A DNA stretch of 64,000 nt, taken from NCBI RefSeq assembly GCF_016899755.1, contig NZ_JACJJC010000006.1, positions 62,001 to 126,000 on the forward strand. Direction: 5' to 3'. Shown here piece after piece: positions 57,204 through 64,000 of the stretch (the first letter of the stretch is position 1; each line of letters begins with the position of its first letter). Below the pieces are notes generated by a model that saw only the letters and a list, made by a program, of their open reading frames with translations, ran no database searches and was not told where the DNA came from. This stretch comes from Sutterella massiliensis (GTDB lineage: Bacteria > Pseudomonadota > Gammaproteobacteria > Burkholderiales > Burkholderiaceae_F). The position numbers were made by a program, and so were the translations under genes.

Positions 57204-57896
57204 ATGCGTCTCGGCACCCGTCTTTGCGTCGCACTCGCTCTCTTTGGCATTGCCGCTTCGGCTCAGTGCGGCGGACTTTCCGTTTCCAACACGCGACTCA
57301 TCATGCAGGATGGGCAAACGAGCGCGTCGACCGTGTTTGCCAACGATTCGAATACGCAGTTCCTCACGCGCGCCTGGATTGAAAATGCGGCAGGCATCAA
57401 AAACGAAGACTTCATCGTGACGCCCCCCGTGGCATTTTCTCCGCCAGGGAAACACATGCGGCTACAGGTGGCGCTTCTTCACCCGGAAAACTATCCGAGC
57501 GACAAAGAGTCGCTCTTTTATCTGCGTACGAACTCCGTTCCGGGGAGCTATGCCAAAGACAGCAACTCGCTGCAGATCGAATACGGCCTGCGCGTCAAAG
57601 TTTTCTACCGGCCGGCGAACCTTGAAGGCAACATGGTCGACGCGATCAAGGAACTCGGCTGGCGGGTTGAGGGCGGCAGGCTCCTGGCAGAAAACAAATC
57701 AAACTTCAATGTGACGGTCGCCGCCTACAGCATCAACGGCAAAACCAAGCAGCTCGACGACTGCGTCATCGCCCCGGGCCACACGCTTCAACTGAAGCTC
57801 CCGTCAAACACACCCGATACGTTTTCGCTCATCTGGGGCTGCATAGACGACTACGGTACAGTCGTCCACGGCGAAACCGACTTAAAAAAGCACTGA
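57204..57896 (+). CDS. Periplasmic fimbrial chaperone (PapD family), first copy
   Basis: A 230-residue two-Ig-domain chaperone that caps pilin subunits. Signal peptide ends near SAQCG. Features are LSVSNTRLIMQDGQTSAST, the conserved FIVTPPVAFSPPGKHMRLQV segment and YGLRVKVFYRP at the domain boundary. Two cysteines in domain 2 (DDCV, WGCIDD) could form a disulfide. It is separated from the pilin gene by 188 bp and from the second chaperone by 14 bp. Confidence 0.92.
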   Translation: MRLGTRLCVALALFGIAASAQCGGLSVSNTRLIMQDGQTSASTVFANDSNTQFLTRAWIENAAGIKNEDFIVTPPVAFSPPGKHMRLQVALLHPENYPSDKESLFYLRTNSVPGSYAKDSNSLQIEYGLRVKVFYRPANLEGNMVDAIKELGWRVEGGRLLAENKSNFNVTVAAYSINGKTKQLDDCVIAPGHTLQLKLPSNTPDTFSLIWGCIDDYGTVVHGETDLKKH

Positions 57897-57910
57897 CGGC
57901 CGGAGCGCAC

Positions 57911-58756
57911 ATGAAAAATGGTTCGTTTTTTGCCCATGCTCATGCCGCTGCACGCCCTTTTGCCGCCGGCTTGACATTCGTTGTCGTCACCGCTTTCTCC
58001 GCTTCGGCCGCCGGAACGAGCGACAACGCACCGTCTTCCGTTGCAGCGCCCGTTCGCATTTTGTCTTCTCGCGTTGTTTTTAACGAACAAGATCACGCCG
58101 CGTCGCTTTCGATCGAAAACAACAGCGATGCACCGCTTCTCGTATCGGCGAGCGTGTCGCCCTTCGCGGGCGTCGGACTTGTCAGTGAAGCGACCGAAGA
58201 CTTTATGGTTTCGCCCGGCATCAAGCTCGTTCGACCGGGCGAAATCCGTCCGTTTCGAATCATTCGCCTCCGAGAGGATCTCCCCAAAGACGAGGAGAGC
58301 CTCTACATCGTGAATCTGCGACTCTTGCCGGGTGAAGCTTCGCAAAACACGTCAAGCCAGCAATCCGAAACTCAACAAGAAAAAGCGCGCATCAACGTGA
58401 GCTTCCTCGGAAGCGTCAAGCTCTTCTGGCGACCTGACGCGATTGCGAACGCCTTCGGCAGCGAAGAAGCCCGCTCGCGCATGCAGGCGCGGTGCGAGGG
58501 CGACGCCATCACGCTCGTCAACCCCTCGCCCTACTGGTGCACGGTGAGCTCGCTCAAAACGCCGTCAAGCCGGGCGAAAGCTCCGCACGAACACATTCGC
58601 ACCGAGCTCTTTCCCATGATCGAGCCTCACGGAACGCTCACGATGCCTCTCGATCATTCGGAGCGTTGTCCCAAAACACTCGACTTTTCGTTGATCGGCG
58701 AGAACGGCCGGGTAACCGCACCAAGAACCCTGGATGTGGAAAAGGGAATGCCGTGA
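57911..58756 (+). CDS. Periplasmic fimbrial chaperone (PapD family), second copy
   Basis: A second, longer chaperone (281 residues). The Ig-like domain 1 shows RILSSRVVFNEQDHAASLSI and the conserved DFMVSPGIKLVRPGEIRPFRI followed by DEESLYIVNLRLLP. A Gln/Ser/Glu-rich insertion (about 143-160) lies in the F1-G1 loop before INVSFLGSVKLFWRP. Domain 2 is degenerate relative to the first copy. The N-terminal signal is long. Two unlike chaperones in one operon suggest separate clients, for example major pilin and tip subunit. Confidence 0.87.
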   Translation: MKNGSFFAHAHAAARPFAAGLTFVVVTAFSASAAGTSDNAPSSVAAPVRILSSRVVFNEQDHAASLSIENNSDAPLLVSASVSPFAGVGLVSEATEDFMVSPGIKLVRPGEIRPFRIIRLREDLPKDEESLYIVNLRLLPGEASQNTSSQQSETQQEKARINVSFLGSVKLFWRPDAIANAFGSEEARSRMQARCEGDAITLVNPSPYWCTVSSLKTPSSRAKAPHEHIRTELFPMIEPHGTLTMPLDHSERCPKTLDFSLIGENGRVTAPRTLDVEKGMP

Positions 58757-58790
58757 AGCGCGACGGCTCGAAAAAGTACGAAAGATTTGA

Positions 58791-61775
58791 ATGAAAAAGG
58801 CCGCAAAACTGAAAAGCCTTAAGAAGAAGGAAGCGAAGCCAAGAAGAGTGCTCCGCGCCGATCTTCTTCAAGCACGCACGCCGCTCGCGATCTTCTGTGC
58901 GTCAATGCTCGCCGTACCGCTGTCTGCGGCCGAGTCTGCCACATCGGACATCGCTCCGGATCAGGGAACCGATGCGACGCACCAGTCTGCCGACCGCAGG
59001 AACGAAGCCATTCGCAGCACATTCAGCCCTAGCGCACTTCGCGACATCTTTGGCGACGACGCGGCAAACGTTGACTTCGCTCGATTGATTGAAGACGCCG
59101 ACATCGGTCGACGTCAATACGACCTTTTCGTCAACAACCGCTTTCTTATTCACCAGAATGTCGAAATCTACCGCAAGCCCGACAGCTCACTAGGCATTCG
59201 CTTTCCTGCGATGGTGCTCCTTGTTCAACCGCTTCTTTTCGACGAATTGCCGGAACTCAAAAAGAAGCGGCCGCTCGACATGATTGAGGATATCGACGCG
59301 CTTGTTCCGGGCGCTTCGGTCACGTTTGATACAGTGAATCTTCGCGCCGACATCACCGTGCCGCGCAGCTGGTACTCGAGCTTCGGAATACAGGACGACA
59401 TTGCACCACCGCCCCGCTGGACATACGGCGTACCCGCTGCCGTTCTCAACTACCGCGGCAGCGCCGACTGGGAGCGCTACGACGGCGTGCGCCGCACGCA
59501 TGCGTACCTCGGCCTTGATGCACGGCTTAATTTCAACGAATGGCGCCTATACGCGAACGGGGCATTTTCGGCCGACGGTGGCGAAACGAACGACACGGAT
59601 TTTGATCGAGGAAGCGCCTACATCACGCGTGTATTTGGCGAGAGTCGAACGCGACTGCGCGCCGGCGAGATTTATACACAGTCGTTCTTTCAGGACGCGC
59701 TTCCGATTCTCGGGCTTGAGTTCTACGACGACGAATCAATGATGTCGACGATCGAGCGCGGTTACTCGCCTGTTGTCTCCGGCATCGCGCAGACGGCCGC
59801 GCGCGTCACGGTTCGGCAATTCGGCCGCATCGTTTATGAGCGCAACGTCGAGCCTGGCGCGTTCTCCTTTGAGAACCTTCCGGGCCTCACTTCAGGGACC
59901 GATCTCGAAGTGACAGTACTCGAGCAAAACGGGCGCGAGCGCCGGTTCATCGTGCCATACAACCAGACGGCGCTGCAGCTGCGAGCCGGCCGCGTACACT
60001 ACTCTGCCGCCCTCGGGCGTTGGCGCGGAACTGCCGAGAGTATGGGCGAAAAGCCCTTTGTGGCCGCTGCCGGGCTCGGCTACGGGCTCCCCTGGGATGT
60101 GACGGTTTTCGGCGCTTTCCAGGCGAGCGAAAACTACTTCAACGGCACCGCTGGTACCGCAGCCAATCTCGGCCTGCTCGGCGCGGCGTCGCTGCAGTTC
60201 GAAAACGCCAGCTACAAGCTCGATCGCAACAACGCAGAGCGCACGTCGGGCTCGCGCATTGCGCTTGAGTGGCAAAAGCATTTTGCTTCGACGGGCGCGT
60301 ATCTTTCCGCCGACTGGCGCCGTTACACAGCGGGACGCTACCTGTCGCTGTCGGAAACCTTGGCCGAGCGCGACTCCGACGAATGGCTTTACTCCAACTA
60401 TGGGGGTGACCTCAAGGACGAGCTCACGCTTTCACTCTCGCAGCCGCTTGGACAGTGGGGAAACTGGAATCTGAGCGGATCGCTCTTTCGCTACGAAGAC
60501 GATCGGCGCCGCGAAAGTCTCATGACGTCGCTCACGACCGACTGGAACGGCATCAGCATCGCGCTTTCGCTTCAGCACGACCGTAATCGACTTGCGGGCG
60601 GGGAAAACGAACGCGAAAGCATTCTTTACCTCAATCTCTCAGCGCCGCTCTCGCTGCTTTTCGGCTACGAAGCGACATCGCAGTACGCGAATTTGAGCGT
60701 GCAGCGTACCGACAGTGGATCATTTACCGCGACCGAAGGCATAAGCGGCTCCTTCGGCGAAAACCAACTTTGGAGCTACGCACTCTCAAGTTCGCAAGGC
60801 CAGGATCTTTCGGTCGTGAACGCCACGCTCTCACACGATACGGGGCGAGGCCGCTGGATGCTATCGGCTTCGCGCACCCACGACTCAACGCGCCTATCGG
60901 CCAACATCGACGGCAGTCTCATCGCCGCCGAAGGCGAGCTCATCCCTGCACAGACGCTCACGGGCGCCACAGCGCTTCTCAAAGTGGAGCACGCCCCCGA
61001 TGCCAGGCCTGAAACCTATGCCGTTACCGCCAAGAGTGGTGACTGGCTCGTCGTCACAGGCCTCAACAACTACCGCATCAACGATATTTCAATCGACCCG
61101 AACTCAATTCCGCCAAATGTGCTTATGCCGATCTACCGGCGAAATCTCGTTCCCGCCGATGATGCAGTACTTGCCGTGCTATTTGAAACCATGAAGGGGC
61201 ATCAGCTCGTCGTGGAGGTAAGAGACGTTTCCGGCGGGAAACTGCCTTTCGGCGCCGTTGCTCGTCTCCTGGCACATAAGAGCATCTCCACTATGGATAC
61301 GGTCTTAAACGAACGCTCGCGCGCCTATTTCGGCGCCGCCCCCGAAACGGGCGTGATCGAAGTGATCTGGTCGGAAAACGACGTACGCCGCACCTGCTGG
61401 GCACCCTATTCGCTCAAAAAAGCGCTTGCCGAAAAACCGGACGCACGCATCGTGCGCGAAACCGTCGTCTGCCACTTTTCTTCAGAACTGCAGGCTAAGG
61501 AAAGCTCAACCGACCGTACGCAAAACCGCACGAGCGCCGAGAACACCGCAAACGAGATGACCGAAAGCGATAAACCGAGCGACAGCACGGCTGCACCCAC
61601 CCCCCGACCAGCAAAAACTGCGGTCGCCGAAAAGCTCGCGGTGTCGTTGCCCGAGAAGACGCCGGGAGAAACGCCCGTCCGTGACGCAGCGACTGCGGCT
61701 GATAACCCCGAACATGGTCAAACGAGTTATCCGGAAAGCGACGACTACAGTCCCTGGTTCCAAATTCTCCCGTGA
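58791..61775 (+). CDS. Outer-membrane fimbrial usher (PapC/FimD family)
   Basis: An outer-membrane pore that assembles and secretes the fimbriae, 994 residues against about 830-880 for the family. The N-terminus is long and basic (MKKAAKLKSLKKKEAKPRR) before the signal core. The N-terminal periplasmic domain, the 24-strand barrel (LNYRGSADWERYDG onwards) and the characteristic GTDLEVTVLEQNGRERRF with VPYNQTALQLRAGRVHY are present. The C-terminal domain ends at about residue 900 (RRTCWAPYSLKKAL). A disordered Ser/Thr/Glu/Pro-rich tail of roughly 90 residues follows, which is unusual for ushers. It is preceded by 34 bp after the second chaperone. Confidence 0.93.
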   Translation: MKKAAKLKSLKKKEAKPRRVLRADLLQARTPLAIFCASMLAVPLSAAESATSDIAPDQGTDATHQSADRRNEAIRSTFSPSALRDIFGDDAANVDFARLIEDADIGRRQYDLFVNNRFLIHQNVEIYRKPDSSLGIRFPAMVLLVQPLLFDELPELKKKRPLDMIEDIDALVPGASVTFDTVNLRADITVPRSWYSSFGIQDDIAPPPRWTYGVPAAVLNYRGSADWERYDGVRRTHAYLGLDARLNFNEWRLYANGAFSADGGETNDTDFDRGSAYITRVFGESRTRLRAGEIYTQSFFQDALPILGLEFYDDESMMSTIERGYSPVVSGIAQTAARVTVRQFGRIVYERNVEPGAFSFENLPGLTSGTDLEVTVLEQNGRERRFIVPYNQTALQLRAGRVHYSAALGRWRGTAESMGEKPFVAAAGLGYGLPWDVTVFGAFQASENYFNGTAGTAANLGLLGAASLQFENASYKLDRNNAERTSGSRIALEWQKHFASTGAYLSADWRRYTAGRYLSLSETLAERDSDEWLYSNYGGDLKDELTLSLSQPLGQWGNWNLSGSLFRYEDDRRRESLMTSLTTDWNGISIALSLQHDRNRLAGGENERESILYLNLSAPLSLLFGYEATSQYANLSVQRTDSGSFTATEGISGSFGENQLWSYALSSSQGQDLSVVNATLSHDTGRGRWMLSASRTHDSTRLSANIDGSLIAAEGELIPAQTLTGATALLKVEHAPDARPETYAVTAKSGDWLVVTGLNNYRINDISIDPNSIPPNVLMPIYRRNLVPADDAVLAVLFETMKGHQLVVEVRDVSGGKLPFGAVARLLAHKSISTMDTVLNERSRAYFGAAPETGVIEVIWSENDVRRTCWAPYSLKKALAEKPDARIVRETVVCHFSSELQAKESSTDRTQNRTSAENTANEMTESDKPSDSTAAPTPRPAKTAVAEKLAVSLPEKTPGETPVRDAATAADNPEHGQTSYPESDDYSPWFQILP

Positions 61776-61791
61776 GTTTAGTGAGTCCGAT

Positions 61792-62961
61792 ATGCAAAAC
61801 ACGCCGATCATGCACAAAGCACAGAATAAGCGAGCGAAGACCGCTGCCCCGCCGCTCCGGGTTGCCTTCGGGTGCGTCTTTGCACTCGCCGCTTCACTGT
61901 CCGCGGGTGCTGCCGAAGCCGTCTCGAGCGACCTCTACCGCATCGACCTCGCGCGCACAAACGAAGCGGCGTCGCGCTTTGGCGAAGGCATACTGGCCTA
62001 TGCGCCGCCCGTATCGGCTTCGGCAGAAGACTATGTCTTCGAGTACCACGCGCCCGAGGGACAACCCCCCGACCTTATCGGCCTCACGATTGTCAACGAA
62101 TCGACAGGCCGCCCGATTTCCGCTCTACCCTTCTCGATTGGCAATGGTTTGGCCGTCGGTCTCACGGGTACGTTGACGTATCGGATGTTTGGTCGCGAGT
62201 ACCGGTGGACGAACAACAATCCGCGCGCAGCGGGTACGGTCGGACAGCTGCCGGCGGCCGAACTCGGCGCCGCACTAACGCTCGGACCAGCTGTGCCAGT
62301 ACCTGAAAACGCCTCCGAGGACATTCTGGCATCTCTCTCAAACCCTGCGAATCTCTCGGGCGAGAACCTGCGCGTGTGGCTCATCTGCACGCAAAAGCCC
62401 TGCCGCGTTTCGGGCACGAGCTTTATTTACCCGGCTCTTAAACTAGCCCTTTCGAGCGGTCTGCGAGGCGAGCGGTCTCACACGCGTCCGAGCGACCTTT
62501 ACCTCACGCGCAGCGGGACCGCCACAATTTCAAGCAGCTGCACGCTCTCGGTCGACCCACAGACCATTCGCTTCGGTAATGTTCGGGCGCGCCGCAGCAA
62601 GGGCCCGCTCGACCTCTCGCGCTCGAGCACCGTCTCGATCGCCTGTCGAAACGGAGGATCGTCTCCCGTCGCGATTTCGATCGATCCGGCTCACCTCTAC
62701 TACGAAGGAAACCGTAAATTCGCAGCCTTCACGCACGAGAACGGCACCCGATTCAGAGGCATCGGTCTTGTCTATGCCTTCGATCGCGCGAATCTCGTCT
62801 GCAGCGGTCAAACGCCCGACTGGCGCACACGCCACCCGTTCGGCTCGCTCAACAACGGAAAACTCTCGCAACCGGTCTACTGGGGTCTTTGCCAGCTCGA
62901 ACCCGACACGGATACGGGCGCCTTCTCAACGACGGCAACGCTTCGCTTCTGGGTGAATTGA
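61792..62961 (+). CDS. Fimbrial tip-type subunit/adhesin
   Basis: Last gene of the operon, 389 residues, 16 bp after the usher stop. The start at 61792 (MQNTPIMHKAQ) is preferred; a longer frame would overlap the usher. A signal peptide ends near AGAAEA. The N-terminal 230 residues have no recognised fold (putative receptor-binding lectin domain). The C-terminal 150 residues look like a pilin domain: SSCTLSVDPQTIRFGNVRAR, a second cysteine in SIACRNGG, and the terminal strand ATLRFWVN. A two-domain layout at the operon end fits a tip adhesin. The ligand is unknown. Confidence 0.8.
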   Translation: MQNTPIMHKAQNKRAKTAAPPLRVAFGCVFALAASLSAGAAEAVSSDLYRIDLARTNEAASRFGEGILAYAPPVSASAEDYVFEYHAPEGQPPDLIGLTIVNESTGRPISALPFSIGNGLAVGLTGTLTYRMFGREYRWTNNNPRAAGTVGQLPAAELGAALTLGPAVPVPENASEDILASLSNPANLSGENLRVWLICTQKPCRVSGTSFIYPALKLALSSGLRGERSHTRPSDLYLTRSGTATISSSCTLSVDPQTIRFGNVRARRSKGPLDLSRSSTVSIACRNGGSSPVAISIDPAHLYYEGNRKFAAFTHENGTRFRGIGLVYAFDRANLVCSGQTPDWRTRHPFGSLNNGKLSQPVYWGLCQLEPDTDTGAFSTTATLRFWVN

Positions 62962-62990
62962 CGGTCGTCCCGACCGCCTGCTCTCACAAT

Positions 62991-64000
62991 TCAGTCCTTA
63001 GGACGAATGTCGGAAAGCCGCCAGCCGAAAAGACTGATGACGGCAAAGTAAAGGAGCGCGGCCGCTGCCACCATGCCGAGGACGCCTGCGGCGCGAACGG
63101 TCCATGTCATCGTCGACCAGTCGAGTCCGCGCTGCCCGAACCAGAGCGCCGCCCCCATGACGGCACTCCCGGCCAATACGCGCAGGAGATACCGCCCCCA
63201 GCCCGAAAGCGGCGAATAGATCCCGCGCCGGCGCAGGAGCACGAGAAGCGTCGCCGCATTGACGCAGCTGCCGAGCCCCACGGAGAGCGCGAGCCCTGCG
63301 TGCGAAAAGAGCGGCACGGCGACGAGGTTCACGAGCTGCACGACAACGAGACTCAGAAACGCAACCTTGACGGGCGTACGGATGTCTTTTCGCGCATAAA
63401 AAGCAGGCGCGACGATCTTGAGCGCAATGAGGCCAATGAGTCCCACCGCATAGCCGACAACAGCTGCGCCCGTCTTCGCGACGTCGGCGGGCGTGAAGTT
63501 CTGCCCCTGAAAGAGAAAGGCGACAAGCGCATCGGCCGTGAGCCACAAGCCGATGCTCGCCGGAACGCCGACAAGCATCACGAGCCGAAGCCCATGATCG
63601 AGAAGTCGGTTGTAGCGAACATCGTCCGACTTCGCATATGCCGCAGAGAGCCCAGGGAGAAGCACGGTGCCGAGCGCCGTACCGAGGAGCGCCGTCGGAA
63701 ACTCCATCAGACGATCCGCATAGTTGAGCCACGTCACCGCGCCGTGCCCAAGGTGCGAAGCAATGTTGGTGTTGATGATGATCGAGAGCTGCGCGACACC
63801 GACGCCAAAGAGCGCCGGCACCATGAGCTTCATGACGCGCTTGACGCCGTCGTCGGCAAAGCTCTCGCGAACGCCGCGCGGGCGAATGATGACGCCAAGT
63901 CGCGCGAGCGCAAGCACTTGCGTGCCGAGCTGCAGTACGCCCCCGACGATCACGGCCGCAGCAAGCGCCCAGATGGGTTCGTCAAGATAAGGGGCCGCAA
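62991..64000 (-). CDS. murJ: MurJ lipid II flippase, partial (C-terminal part)
   Basis: A multi-spanning inner-membrane flippase for the peptidoglycan precursor lipid II. The frame runs open through the right edge; at the edge it reads APYLDEPIWALAAAVIVGG, continuous with the 336 residues seen, so the first third of the protein (about 175 residues) is outside. MurJ hallmarks include GVAQLSIIINTNIAS, NYADRLMEFPTALLGTALGT and LLPGLSAAY. The C-terminus is complete. It converges on the fimbrial operon with a 29-bp gap. Confidence 0.93.
   Translation of the reverse strand, partial: AAPYLDEPIWALAAAVIVGGVLQLGTQVLALARLGVIIRPRGVRESFADDGVKRVMKLMVPALFGVGVAQLSIIINTNIASHLGHGAVTWLNYADRLMEFPTALLGTALGTVLLPGLSAAYAKSDDVRYNRLLDHGLRLVMLVGVPASIGLWLTADALVAFLFQGQNFTPADVAKTGAAVVGYAVGLIGLIALKIVAPAFYARKDIRTPVKVAFLSLVVVQLVNLVAVPLFSHAGLALSVGLGSCVNAATLLVLLRRRGIYSPLSGWGRYLLRVLAGSAVMGAALWFGQRGLDWSTMTWTVRAAGVLGMVAAAALLYFAVISLFGWRLSDIRPKD

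Overview
The window is high-GC, gene-dense DNA from a Gram-negative bacterium. Zinc-finger NAD-dependent ligase beside zipA, autotransporters with extended (ESPR-type) signal peptides, and many exported haem and flavin reductases all suggest a gut-type beta-proteobacterium of the Sutterellaceae (Sutterella/Parasutterella-like). That assignment is inferred from gene content only. I see no rRNA, tRNA, CRISPR array, complete insertion sequence or prophage.

Layout. 1-5.9 kb: a bacterial cellulose operon on the minus strand (bcsA-bcsB-bcsZ, running off the left edge); its BcsA has a degenerate PilZ c-di-GMP motif. 6.3-11.6 kb: an MFS transporter, an octahaem MccA-type sulfite reductase with the diagnostic CX15CH haem site, and an exported DUF362 protein. 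11.7-24.2 kb: housekeeping genes (flavodoxin, trmJ, suhB, mutS, a GntR regulator, def, a thionucleoside phosphorylase, ligA, zipA), interrupted by a short Fur-box-driven transcription unit that looks like an unannotated small RNA. 24.4-32.5 kb: a plus-strand respiratory island lying between zipA and smc. It holds a TtrS/TtrR-like two-component pair, two exported FAD reductases, a separate tetrahaem cytochrome and a Tat-exported TIM-barrel protein. Three related TACC...GGTA-type palindromes stand in front of three of its transcription units. 32.6-43.3 kb: smc, prmB, an ABC-F ATPase, two unknown genes and trkH.

43.4-56 kb is the most unusual part. It has visibly lower GC and carries two repeats of the arrangement [autotransporter gene + small two-HTH protein], all on the minus strand. 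Both autotransporters are tied to an 11-base poly-G tract, used in two different ways. In the giant adhesin (48864-56031) the tract lies inside the signal-peptide coding region, and at 11 G the reading frame is broken (phase OFF). In the subtilisin-type autotransporter (44111-47476) the tract lies in the promoter, between a perfect FNR box and the -10, and is followed by a terminator-like leader hairpin. Anaerobiosis sensing, slipped-strand variation and attenuation may therefore be layered on one surface protease.

56.3-63 kb: a chaperone-usher fimbrial operon (major pilin, two chaperones, usher, tip-type subunit), divergent from the adhesin. The window ends inside murJ on the minus strand.

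Taken together, the window encodes surface colonisation factors (cellulose, phase-variable autotransporters, fimbriae) and anaerobic respiration using sulfite and at least one unidentified organic electron acceptor.
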